NCBI RefSeq assembly: GCF_002161555.1
Contig: NZ_NFHZ01000004.1
Coordinates: forward strand, 62,001 to 126,000
Length of the DNA stretch: 64,000 bases
Source of the DNA: Barnesiella sp. An55
GTDB lineage: Bacteria; Bacteroidota; Bacteroidia; Bacteroidales; Barnesiellaceae
Direction: 5' to 3'
Under the pieces are notes generated by a model. That model did not search any database. It was not told where the DNA came from and saw only the letters and a list, made by a program, of their open reading frames with translations. This document shows, piece by piece, positions 53,651 to 61,514 of the stretch. A program made the position numbers and the translations under genes. Position 1 is the first letter of the stretch; each line of letters starts with the position of its first letter.

Positions 53651-54517
53651 TCAATGGGTTTCTTGTAAAATTTCGATGCAATGCGACAGGCTTTCGTACC
53701 AGTGGGGAATGGTGATGCCGTAGGTCTGTTTTATTTTGCTCTTGTCGAGCACGCTGTAGAAGGGACGGTGTGCCCGGCTGGGATATTCGTCGCTGCGGAT
53801 GGGGTTCACTCGGCAGGAGATGCGGGCCAGTCGATGGATGGCAACCGTGAAGTCGTACCAGCTGCAGGCCCCTTCGTCGGAGAAGTGATAGATGCCCGGC
53901 ACGAAGGTCTCGGCCGTGAGCACGGCGAGGATGGCGCGGGCCAGGTCGGCGGCGCAGGTGGGGGTACCTATCTGGTCGGCAACGACCGACAGCTCGTCGC
54001 GCTCGGTGCCCAGCCGCATCATGGTCTTCACGAAGTTGTTGCCGTAGGGCGAGTAGAGCCAGGCGGTGCGGATGATGACACTTTGCGGGCAGAGGCTTTG
54101 CAGGGCCTGTTCGCCCTCGAGCTTGGTCGATCCGTAAACCGACTGGGGCTCGGGAGTCATATCCTCGGTATAGGGGCGGTATCCCCGTCCGTTGAACACA
54201 TAGTCGGTCGAGACGTGTATCATGCGGGCTCCGCACGAGGCGGCTGCCCGGGCCAGATTCTCAACGGCCCCGGCGTTGATCTTGCGGCACAGCTCCACGT
54301 TGTCTTCGGCTTTGTCCACCTGGGTATAGGCGGCACAGTTCACGATATAGTCCACCCGGTTCTCGGCCACGGCACGATTCACTGCGTCGGCATCGCAGAT
54401 GTCGAGTTCGGCAACGTCGGTAAAGATACATTCAAAGCGGCTGTCGCCCTCCAGAATGTTACGCATCTCGTGGCCCAGTTGGCCGTTTGCGCCGGTGATA
54501 AGTATTTTCTTAGACAT
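53651..54517 (-). CDS. rfbD: dTDP-4-dehydrorhamnose reductase
   Basis: The 288-residue SDR protein has the NAD(P)-binding motif [12 protein letters not shown], the segment [24 protein letters not shown], and the catalytic [11 protein letters not shown] (Tyr and Lys). It reduces dTDP-4-keto-L-rhamnose to dTDP-L-rhamnose for surface polysaccharides. rfbA, B and C are not visible nearby. It starts 15 nt after the DUF4924-like gene. Confidence 0.95.
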   Translation of the reverse strand: MSKKILITGANGQLGHEMRNILEGDSRFECIFTDVAELDICDADAVNRAVAENRVDYIVNCAAYTQVDKAEDNVELCRKINAGAVENLARAAASCGARMIHVSTDYVFNGRGYRPYTEDMTPEPQSVYGSTKLEGEQALQSLCPQSVIIRTAWLYSPYGNNFVKTMMRLGTERDELSVVADQIGTPTCAADLARAILAVLTAETFVPGIYHFSDEGACSWYDFTVAIHRLARISCRVNPIRSDEYPSRAHRPFYSVLDKSKIKQTYGITIPHWYESLSHCIEILQETH

Positions 54518-54532
54518 GGTTCTATATGTTTT

Positions 54533-55084
54533 TTATTCGTTTTCGAGTTTCAGTTCGCCCGCCTTGTCCTGCTTGTACTTCTCGGCCAGGAGCGAGAGGA
54601 ACGACGATATTTGCTGGATGGCCTTCAGGGTATCGGGCTTGATCTCCTTTTTTTGCAGGCGCAACAACAGTACGCCGTAGAGGGCATTGAAGCAGGTCTC
54701 CAGTTCGCCCGCCTTTTCGTCGCCCGCCTTGGCCCGCAGCTCCACGATATAGGGCAGGGTCTTGAAAAATGCCGCGCCGTAGAACGGCTCGCGGGTCGAT
54801 TTGAGCAGCCGCAGGTGCAGGTCGGTGAGGTCGATGAGCACGTTTTTGTTCAGTTGCAGGTGACCCTTCTGTTCCACCCCCTCGGCATGCATCATGTCGA
54901 TGAGCGACTCGTACCACTCGCGCATTGCCTTCTTCTGCTCAGGCGAGATATCGTAGGGGTCGATAATCTGTTGCTGTATGCGGTCTATGTCCAGCCCGTA
55001 GGCCCGTATGAGGTCCTCGATTTGCCACATGTAAAGCAGGTATTCGGCGATATTCTCTTTTTTCTTTTGGCTGGCGATAATCAT
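54533..55084 (-). CDS. DUF4924-like protein
   Basis: The 183-residue start MIIASQKKKENIAEYLLYMW is preferred; the longer open frame adds 19 residues without features. The protein is almost all helical, with AYGLDIDRIQQQIIDPYDIS, GHLQLNKNVLIDLTDLHLRLL and GELETCFNALYGVLLLRLQKKE. I associate this pattern with DUF4924, a Bacteroidetes family of unknown function. It leads an operon with rfbD and prfC. No membrane helix or signal is present, so it is cytosolic. Confidence 0.75.
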   Translation of the reverse strand: MIIASQKKKENIAEYLLYMWQIEDLIRAYGLDIDRIQQQIIDPYDISPEQKKAMREWYESLIDMMHAEGVEQKGHLQLNKNVLIDLTDLHLRLLKSTREPFYGAAFFKTLPYIVELRAKAGDEKAGELETCFNALYGVLLLRLQKKEIKPDTLKAIQQISSFLSLLAEKYKQDKAGELKLENE

Positions 55085-55272
55085 GTTGTTGCTTCCTTTC
55101 CTTGACGGTTGACCCTTCGGGAGCGTCGGCTCGCAGAACATAGCCGGGAGATGCCGTCCCCGAAATCGACCGCAAAGTTAATACAAATCGTTCGCTGTCG
55201 CAATGTTACCCGGCAAAAATAACAGCTGCCCGGTTGCCGGGGCAGAGCCGTTGCGGGACCGGCGAAAAAAAG

Positions 55273-55311
55273 AAAACCGCCGTTGAACAAAAATGGACAG
55301 CGGCGGTTTTT
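55273..55311. terminator. Terminator behind the thioredoxin-fold gene
   Basis: Stem AAAACCGCCG with CGGCGGTTTT (10 bp), loop about 18 nt. On minus it is followed by CTTTTTTTCG, on plus by TGATT. It begins 3 nt after the minus-strand stop codon. The rest of the gap to 55085 is without a gene. Confidence 0.8.
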
Positions 55312-55313
55312 GA

Positions 55314-55805
55314 TTATTGACGAATAAGTTTTGTCAAATGTTCTGGATTCGGGTTCTTGGCGATGATAACACCCTCGGGCGAAATCAGATAACTGGCGAA
55401 TCCTTTGTTCAGACGGTAATCGGCGAATATCTCGGACCGTGAGCCGTCCTTGTCATAGAATTGGGTAGCGGCATCCAGTCCGTCTCGTTTGATAGTCTCT
55501 TCAAAGACTTTGCGGTTGGTATCGAACGATACCGATACGAGACTGATGTTTTCGAGTTCGTTCTTGTCGATCTCCCGGGCATATCGTATGTTCTCCATAC
55601 GCGAGGGGGCATCGTAGCCAGCCCAGAAGTTCAACAGTACGTAGCGGCCTTTCAGCGACTCGAGCGAAACGCTATCTACAGCATTTTGCACGCTCAATTG
55701 CGGTGCTTGCTCTCCCTCTTTCAAACCTTTTTTTACCGGGTTGAAGGCCGACGAAAACAATAAAATCAGTGCCAGCATACCAATAACTGACTTTGTTTTC
55801 TTCAT
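55314..55805 (-). CDS. Thioredoxin-fold (TlpA/redoxin-like) protein without active-site cysteines
   Basis: The 163-residue protein has a signal or anchor segment (MKKTKSVIGMLALILLFSSA) and a TlpA-like domain: EGEQAPQLSVQNAVDSVSLESL, YVLLNFWAGYDAPSRMENI, LVSVSFDTNRKVFEETIKRDGL and FASYLISPEGVIIAKNPNPE. The normal WxxWCxPC redox motif reads WAGYDAPS, with Asp65 and Ser68 in place of the two Cys, and the whole protein has no cysteine. It cannot do thiol-disulfide exchange and may be a chaperone or binding protein. A structured leader of about 150 nt lies upstream. Confidence 0.8.
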   Translation of the reverse strand: MKKTKSVIGMLALILLFSSAFNPVKKGLKEGEQAPQLSVQNAVDSVSLESLKGRYVLLNFWAGYDAPSRMENIRYAREIDKNELENISLVSVSFDTNRKVFEETIKRDGLDAATQFYDKDGSRSEIFADYRLNKGFASYLISPEGVIIAKNPNPEHLTKLIRQ

Positions 55806-55976
55806 ACTGAAGTGTTATGGTTCATACTAAATCTGACGTTGGGGCGTCACACCGAAACGGCAGACCCCGCTGATTTTCAGCGGTTAGTTCCTCTTGCGCG
55901 GGACGCTTCCTTTGCTACCGGGAACCCATAAATTCGACGGCAAAGTTGAGTGTTTTTAGGGAATTAACCAAATATA
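55806..55976 (-). promoter_or_regulatory. Structured 5' leader and -7 box of the thioredoxin-fold gene
   Basis: On minus, TATATTTG (55969-55976) is a perfect -7 box. The transcript leader would then contain three stems in a row: GTTCC/GGAAC closing about 55887-55926, a perfect CCGCTGA/TCAGCGG hairpin (55867-55883) and GACG/CGTC (55835-55848). I do not match this to a known riboswitch. The neighbouring stretch 55977-56204 holds nothing recognisable. Confidence 0.4.
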
Positions 55977-56204
55977 TTTCTGTATTTAACATTGTGTAAT
56001 TTATAATCGATTGATATACAGGATAATCTTTAAATGTTAATGCCAGAATCTCTCGCTTTTGCCCGAGTCTTGTAGGTGCCTGTTTTTGAGAAATGGGTTC
56101 GTGGAAGTTTTTGCTTGTGAACGGGGCCGGCCAGTGGAGGCTGTCGTCTCGGTTTCGAGGAGGGGCAAAGATGGCTCTTGGTTGCAAAGTAAGAAGGCAA
56201 ATGC

Positions 56205-56235
56205 TTTGTTTCTGCCACCGATTGCATTATCTTTG
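56205..56235 (+). promoter_or_regulatory. Promoter of serB
   Basis: TTTG (56205-56208) and TATCTTTG (56228-56235), 19 nt apart, form a full Bacteroidetes promoter. The leader to the ATG at 56332 is about 90 nt. An in-frame ATG at 56245 would lie directly at the transcription start and is rejected. Confidence 0.7.
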
Positions 56236-56331
56236 TGGCTCTGATTGATGGCAGACGGCGCAGCCCGTGCAGGGTGTATGACTCTTGCCGGGCGGGGCTG
56301 GTTTGCGAGATTCGATAGATTCAATAACAAC

Positions 56332-57558
56332 ATGAAACCGAAGACCGAAATTATTCTTATCAACATATCGGGTGCCGATAAACCAGGTGTAACCACGGCG
56401 TTGACCGAGGTATTGGCGCGTTACGATGCCTTTATCCTGGATATCGGCCAGGCCGACATTCACCACACACTCTCGCTGGGTATTCTCTTCAAGACCGATG
56501 AAACCAAGTCGGGCGAGATTCTCAAAGACCTTTTGTTCAAGGCCTATGAGCTCGATGTGAATATCCGTTTCTCGCCCATTAGCGAAGAGGAATACAACAG
56601 TTGGGTAGGACTGCAGGGTAAGAACCGTTACATCATTACAATTTTGGGGCGTTGCATTACGGCCCGTCAGATAGGCGAGGTGACCCGTATCGTGGCCGAG
56701 CAGGGGCTTAATATCGATGCCATACAACGGCTCACGGGGCGTATCCCGCTCGACGAGAATGTGCGGCCGCCCAAGTCGTGTATCGAGCTTTCGGTGCGGG
56801 GTACTCCCAAGGACAAGGTGGCCATGCAGTCGTCGTTCATGCAACTCTCTTCCCAGTTGGGTATCGATATTTCGTTGCAGGAAGATAGCATCTACCGCCG
56901 TTGTCGCCGCCTGATCTGTTTCGATATGGATTCGACCCTCATCGAGACCGAGGTAATCGACGAGCTGGCCATGCGGGCCGGTGTAGGCGACGAGGTGAAA
57001 GCCATTACCGAGTCGGCCATGCGGGGTGAGATTGACTTCTGCGAGAGCTTTGCCCGTCGGGTGAGCCTGCTGAAGGGGCTGGACGAGTCGGTGATGAAAG
57101 AGATTGCCGAGTCGCTGCCGGTGACCGAGGGGGTCGATCGCCTCATGCAGGTGCTCAAGCGGGCCGGTTTCAAGATTGCCATCCTCTCGGGTGGATTTAC
57201 CTATTTCGGCAACTATCTGAAACAGCGTTACGGCATCGATTATGTCTATGCCAACGAACTGGAGATTGTCGATGGAAAACTTACCGGTCGCTATGTGGGC
57301 GATATTGTCGATGGTCGGCGCAAGGCCGAGTTGCTGAAACTCATCGCCCAGGTCGAGAATGTGGATATAGCCCAGACCATTGCCGTGGGCGACGGCGCCA
57401 ACGACCTGCCCATGCTCAGTGCCGCCGGGTTGGGCATAGCCTATCACGCCAAACCCAAGGTGAAAGAGAATGCCAGCCAGTCGATCTCGACCATCGGACT
57501 CGACGGTGTGCTCTACTTTATCGGATTCAAAGATTCGTTTATCTCTGAAACAAAATAA
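56332..57558 (+). CDS. serB: Phosphoserine phosphatase with tandem ACT domains
   Basis: The 408-residue protein has two ACT-type regulatory domains (residues 4-85 and 98-180) before a HAD phosphatase domain with CFDMDSTL (Asp198 nucleophile, Asp200), LSGGFTYF and VGDGANDLPML. It makes serine from phosphoserine in the cytosol and is probably feedback-regulated by serine through ACT. The ATG at 56332 matches a promoter at 56205-56235. The patatin gene follows by 42 nt. Confidence 0.95.
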   Translation: MKPKTEIILINISGADKPGVTTALTEVLARYDAFILDIGQADIHHTLSLGILFKTDETKSGEILKDLLFKAYELDVNIRFSPISEEEYNSWVGLQGKNRYIITILGRCITARQIGEVTRIVAEQGLNIDAIQRLTGRIPLDENVRPPKSCIELSVRGTPKDKVAMQSSFMQLSSQLGIDISLQEDSIYRRCRRLICFDMDSTLIETEVIDELAMRAGVGDEVKAITESAMRGEIDFCESFARRVSLLKGLDESVMKEIAESLPVTEGVDRLMQVLKRAGFKIAILSGGFTYFGNYLKQRYGIDYVYANELEIVDGKLTGRYVGDIVDGRRKAELLKLIAQVENVDIAQTIAVGDGANDLPMLSAAGLGIAYHAKPKVKENASQSISTIGLDGVLYFIGFKDSFISETK

Positions 57559-57600
57559 CTTATAGTATTGTCGCATCCCTCTGAACTTGTTGCGATTGTT

Positions 57601-59889
57601 ATGAAACGAATTTGGATGCTGCTGTTGGTCTCGTTGTGTGTCTGGACGCATTTGCCGGCCCAGACCGTGGGCTTGGTATTGAGCGGTGGCGGGGCCAAAG
57701 GTATAGCGCATATTGGCATCATCAAGGCACTTGAGGAGAACAATGTGCCCATAGATTATGTGGCCGGCACTTCGATGGGCGCTATCGTGGGGGCCTGGTA
57801 TGCCATGGGATATACCCCCGACGAAATGCTTGATTTGATTCTCTCCGACGACTTCAGCCTGTGGTCACGGGGCATCTTCGACGAGCGGTATGTCTATTAC
57901 TTCAAGAAACCCGATCCCTCGCCCGAGATTGTTTCGTTCAACGTGGCCCTGCAAGACTCTTCCAAGTTCGAGCCCCACTTTCTGCCCAACAGCCTCATCA
58001 ATCCCTTCCCCATGAACTATGCGTTCATGAGTCTGTTTGCACCCTATTCGGCCCAGTGCGAGGGCGATTTTGACAAACTGTTCATCCCCTTCAGAGCCGT
58101 GGCCTCCGATGTCTATCACAAGCGCGAGGTGGTGTTGCGCGACGGCGATTTGGGCGATGCCGTGCGGGCGTCGATGAGTTTCCCCTTCGTGTTCAAGCCT
58201 ATCGAAATCGACAGCGTGCTGGTTTACGACGGGGGCATCTACAACAATTTCCCGGTCGATGTGATGAAATCGGACTTCAACCCCGACATTATCATCGGGA
58301 GTATCGTAGCCGCCAAAATCGATAAGCCCAAGGAAGACGACCTCATCAACCAGATTGAGAACATGGTCATGCAAAAGAGCGACTATACCCTCGATCCAGA
58401 GGATGGAATCTTGATGCGCTTCAACCTGAGTGACGTGGGGCTGCTCGACTTCCCCAAGGCCCGGCAGATTGCCAAGATAGGCTATGACTATGCCATGGAG
58501 CTGATGGACTCGATCAAGAGCCGCATTCCCAGGGAGCTGTCGCAAGAGACCCGCCAGTTGCAGCGCATGGTGTTCAAGAGCCAGACTCCCGATCTGGTTT
58601 TTAACAGCGTTTCGGTCGAGGGGGGAAACCATCAGCAGCAGGAGTATATCAAGCGGCAATTCGATTCCGACGAGACCTTTACCGACGAGGATGCCAAGGC
58701 GGCCTACTACAAGACCATCTCCGACGGGAAGATATCCGACCTCATTCCCCATGCCCGCTACGACAAGGCTACCGGCATGTTCAACCTCGACATCAAAGCC
58801 AAGGTGCACGACCAGCTGGCTGTGGGTATGGGTGGCTTTATCTCATCGACCAGTTCAAACCAGATATGCATAGGGGCACACTACCGCACCGTGAGCCTCA
58901 ACTCGCTCGACCTCGACCTCACCGGGCAAATAGGACAGTCCTACACCTCGGGCATATTTTCGGCGCGGTTCGACCTGAAGACCGCTATTCCCATGTATCT
59001 CAAGATGCAGGCAGTCGCTTCGAAACAGAAATTTTATCAAAACGAGACTCTCTTCTACTCCGACCGCATGCCCTCGTTCATCACCCAGTCCGAGCAGTAT
59101 GTCAAGTTCAGGCTGGGGTTGCCGTTCCTCACCAGTTCGAAAGCCGTCGTGTCGGTTGGCTACGGGTCGATGACCGACAAGTATTATCAGTCCAACACGG
59201 TCGATTTCTCGTCCAATGAGCAGGATCGCAGCCGCTACAACCTGTTTATGGCCTCGATGAAGTTCGACCGCAACAACCTCAACAGCTATATGTACCCCAC
59301 CGCCGGTACCGATTGTTCGGTATTGGGGCTGCTCGCCTACGGCAAGGAGCGTTTCTCTCCCTACGATACCTCTTTGCAAACGGGTCGGACACAGACTCTC
59401 TCGTGGCTGCAACTTGAGGGGAACATCCACACCTATATTCCCTTTGGCAACAAGTTCGTGTTGGGCCTCCGCGGCAAGGCTGTCGTCTCGAGCAAAGGGT
59501 TACTCAGCAACTACACCTCCACCCTGGCACAGGCTCCGGCATTTACCCCCACGCCTCATAGCCAAACCATCTTCAACCCGGCCTTCCGCTCCACGCAATA
59601 TCTGGCTGCCGGGGTGATTCCTATCTGGAAAATCCTGAACAACCTGCAATTCCGAAACGAGTTCTACCTCTTCGCCCCCTTCAGGCAGATTTACGAAGGA
59701 CCCAACTATGAGCCCTATTATGGAAAGGCCTTTACCAAATATCACTTCATGGGCGAGAGTTCGGTGGTGCTCAACCTCTCGTTTGCTTCGATAAGTCTGT
59801 ATGCCAATTACTACGATTACCCCGCCCGCAACTGGAATTTTGGCATAAACATAGGTTTGTTGGTATTCAGTCCCAGGTTCCTCGAGTAA
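57601..59889 (+). CDS. Patatin-POTRA-barrel outer-membrane protein (type Vd-like)
   Basis: From the ATG at 57601 the protein has 762 residues with a signal peptide (cleavage near LPAQ). Residues 22-320 are a patatin domain with LSGGGAKGIAHIG, GTSMG (Ser58) and VYDGGIYNNFP (Asp210). A POTRA-like segment follows (SVSVEGGNHQQQEYIKRQF, about 345-420), then a BamA/Omp85-type barrel from about 430 to the C-terminal FSPRFLE. This is the plan of PlpD-like type Vd autotransporters, a surface-exposed or secreted phospholipase. The serB gene is 42 nt upstream, perhaps co-transcribed. Confidence 0.88.
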   Translation: MKRIWMLLLVSLCVWTHLPAQTVGLVLSGGGAKGIAHIGIIKALEENNVPIDYVAGTSMGAIVGAWYAMGYTPDEMLDLILSDDFSLWSRGIFDERYVYYFKKPDPSPEIVSFNVALQDSSKFEPHFLPNSLINPFPMNYAFMSLFAPYSAQCEGDFDKLFIPFRAVASDVYHKREVVLRDGDLGDAVRASMSFPFVFKPIEIDSVLVYDGGIYNNFPVDVMKSDFNPDIIIGSIVAAKIDKPKEDDLINQIENMVMQKSDYTLDPEDGILMRFNLSDVGLLDFPKARQIAKIGYDYAMELMDSIKSRIPRELSQETRQLQRMVFKSQTPDLVFNSVSVEGGNHQQQEYIKRQFDSDETFTDEDAKAAYYKTISDGKISDLIPHARYDKATGMFNLDIKAKVHDQLAVGMGGFISSTSSNQICIGAHYRTVSLNSLDLDLTGQIGQSYTSGIFSARFDLKTAIPMYLKMQAVASKQKFYQNETLFYSDRMPSFITQSEQYVKFRLGLPFLTSSKAVVSVGYGSMTDKYYQSNTVDFSSNEQDRSRYNLFMASMKFDRNNLNSYMYPTAGTDCSVLGLLAYGKERFSPYDTSLQTGRTQTLSWLQLEGNIHTYIPFGNKFVLGLRGKAVVSSKGLLSNYTSTLAQAPAFTPTPHSQTIFNPAFRSTQYLAAGVIPIWKILNNLQFRNEFYLFAPFRQIYEGPNYEPYYGKAFTKYHFMGESSVVLNLSFASISLYANYYDYPARNWNFGINIGLLVFSPRFLE

Positions 59890-59994
59890 AAAAAATCTGA
59901 GTCTATGCATTTGAAAATAGGAGCGATAGCCATTTCTGTAAAAAAAGACGATAAAAAAACTCACAAAAAAGATACACACGAATAAAATAATTCC

Positions 59995-60002
59995 TATCTT
60001 TG
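59995..60002 (+). promoter_or_regulatory. -7 box of the tRNA-Arg pair
   Basis: TATCTTTG, 11 nt before the first tRNA base. It lies in an A-rich stretch with no clear -33. Confidence 0.55.
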
Positions 60003-60013
60003 CATCCGCAAAC

Positions 60014-60087
60014 GGCTCCGTAGCTTAACTGAATAGAGCATCTGACTACGGATCAGAAGGTTACAGGTTTGAATCCTGTCGGAGTCA
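60014..60087 (+). tRNA. tRNA-Arg(ACG), copy 1
   Basis: A 74-nt cloverleaf: acceptor GGCTCCG/CGGAGTC (one G-U pair), discriminator A, anticodon stem TCTGA/TCAGA and loop CTACGGA with anticodon ACG at 60048-60050, and a GGTTTGAATCC T-loop region. The CCA end is not encoded (CTC follows). Inosine at position 34 lets it read CGU, CGC and CGA codons. Confidence 0.95.
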
Positions 60088-60144
60088 CTCAATGCACAGT
60101 CGTCCAGGCGAGGACGGCCGATATGAAAAAACAAAATATGGATT

Positions 60145-60218
60145 GGCTCCGTAGCTTAACTGAATAGAGCATCTGACTACGGATCAGAAGGTTACAGGTT
60201 TGAATCCTGTCGGAGTCA
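60145..60218 (+). tRNA. tRNA-Arg(ACG), copy 2
   Basis: Identical over all 74 nt to copy 1 and in the same orientation, 57 nt downstream. This copy is followed directly by CCA (60219-60221), so its 3' end is encoded. The spacer contains a short hairpin (GTCGTCC/GGACGGC). Confidence 0.95.
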
Positions 60219-60223
60219 CCAAA

Positions 60224-60262
60224 AGAGATAGCCACTCAATCGAGTGGCTATCTCTTTTTTTA
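60224..60262 (+). terminator. Terminator of the tRNA-Arg pair
   Basis: A perfect 14-bp stem (AGAGATAGCCACTC with GAGTGGCTATCTCT), loop AATC, followed by seven T. Confidence 0.92.
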
Positions 60263-60350
60263 TACGTGTGTGGGGGGAGGGGCTCAATGTAAAAATCGGC
60301 TCAACGTAAAAAACTGAGGGATTCGTTAGATTGAACATAAATTTTGTAGG

Positions 60351-60473
60351 TTAGGTCAAGAACCCGGCTGTCGAGAAGGAGGGTTGGTAGTTGTCGTTTC
60401 CCCAGGAGGGTAGAATCGAGAAAAATGCGGCCAAAAGCAGCAGAAGGGCAGTGCGTTTGAGGTTGTGTTTCAT
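60351..60473 (-). pseudogene. Signal-peptide remnant of an exported protein
   Basis: A 40-codon frame encodes MKHNLKRTALLLLLAAFFSI, a convincing signal peptide, then LPSWGNDNYQPSFSTAGFLT and a TAA stop. DNYQPSFSTAGF looks like the start of a mature exported hydrolase, so this is best seen as the 5' stub of a lost gene. A functional micropeptide cannot be excluded. No promoter is clear. The remaining parts of 60263-60668 show no gene. Confidence 0.4.
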
Positions 60474-60668
60474 GGTCGTAATAAAAGGGTGGAATTGCCA
60501 GAACGACTAACCGTGAGTGGAGCATACTGGCTGTCCCGTTTGTTGAACGTCCAAAAATACATAGAAAGATTGTGGTATGAAACGAATGGACTGCTATTTT
60601 TAAGGAGAAAACAAATTTTGGCCGGTTTATATGCGAAGTGGGGAGGGATATTTTTATAATCGATGTGC

Positions 60669-60676
60669 TATCTTTG
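60669..60676 (+). promoter_or_regulatory. -7 box of ung
   Basis: TATCTTTG, 19 nt before the ung ATG at 60696. A T run at 60651-60655 may act as -33. An in-frame ATG at 60663 would be upstream of this box and is therefore rejected. Confidence 0.6.
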
Positions 60677-60695
60677 CTGTTACATAGTTGAAGCG

Positions 60696-61358
60696 ATGAG
60701 AGTAAAAATCGAGGAGAGTTGGCGCCGACGGTTGCAGGATGAGTTTGACAAACCCTATTTCGAGCGTTTGGTTGCCTTCGTGCGGAGCGAGTACGCCCGG
60801 GCTCAGGTATTGCCGCCGGGGCATGAGATTTTCCAGGTGTTCAATACCTGTCCGTTCGAGGCGGTGAAGGTGGTCATTCTGGGGCAGGACCCCTATCCCA
60901 ATCCGGGGCAATATTACGGAGTCTGTTTTTCGGTGCCCGAGGGGGTAGCCATTCCCGGTTCGCTGTATAATATTTTTCGGGAGATTGAGAGTGATTTGGG
61001 CAAGCCTGTTCCGTCGTCGGGCAATCTCGACCGCTGGGTGCGGCAGGGAGTATTCCCCATGAACTCGGTACTCACCGTGCGGGCCCACGAGACCGGTTCG
61101 CATCGCAACAGGGGGTGGGAGACCTTTACCGATGCCGTTATCGGCAAGTTGAGTGCCGAGCGCGAAAATCTCGTCTTTATGTTGTGGGGGAGCTATGCCC
61201 GGGCAAAAGCGTCGCTTATCGATACCCGCAAACATCTGGTGCTTACGGCGGCACATCCGTCGCCCCGCTCGGCCGACCATGGTTTTTTCGGCTGTCGCCA
61301 CTTCAGTCGGGCCAACGCTTTTTTGCAAAGCCGGGGCATGACGCCCATCGACTGGTGA
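60696..61358 (+). CDS. ung: Uracil-DNA glycosylase (family 1)
   Basis: The 220-residue enzyme has the family 1 motifs ILGQDPYPNPGQYYGVCFS (water-activating Asp65), FPMNSVLTVRAHETGSH, FMLWGSYARAK and the leucine-loop motif HPSPRSADHGFFGCRHFSRAN. It removes uracil from DNA to start base excision repair. It stands alone with its own promoter, and no partner repair gene is near. The gap to the next gene (61359-61514) shows nothing. Confidence 0.97.
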   Translation: MRVKIEESWRRRLQDEFDKPYFERLVAFVRSEYARAQVLPPGHEIFQVFNTCPFEAVKVVILGQDPYPNPGQYYGVCFSVPEGVAIPGSLYNIFREIESDLGKPVPSSGNLDRWVRQGVFPMNSVLTVRAHETGSHRNRGWETFTDAVIGKLSAERENLVFMLWGSYARAKASLIDTRKHLVLTAAHPSPRSADHGFFGCRHFSRANAFLQSRGMTPIDW

Positions 61359-61514
61359 GGTCGTAGGTCTCATCTCCTTCCTCTCCTCTTTCCCTATTCC
61401 CGTTTCGGCCCATGAGGTTCGCTTGGTGTATGAACAAAAGGGGTGGCCCGTTTGTATATTTCCTGTGGTGGCTTGCGGTTTGGTCGTGAGCTCCTCATAG
61501 GGAATCGACGAGCT

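Noticed and set aside
55835-55926. The structured leader as a TPP, FMN, cobalamin or SAM riboswitch
   Set aside because: None of the conserved sequence blocks of these classes could be found, so no riboswitch class is assigned.
60014-60221. Direct repeats that could be read as a CRISPR array
   Set aside because: The repeats are two complete tRNA-Arg genes with a single spacer; no cas gene is nearby. No CRISPR array was found anywhere in the window.
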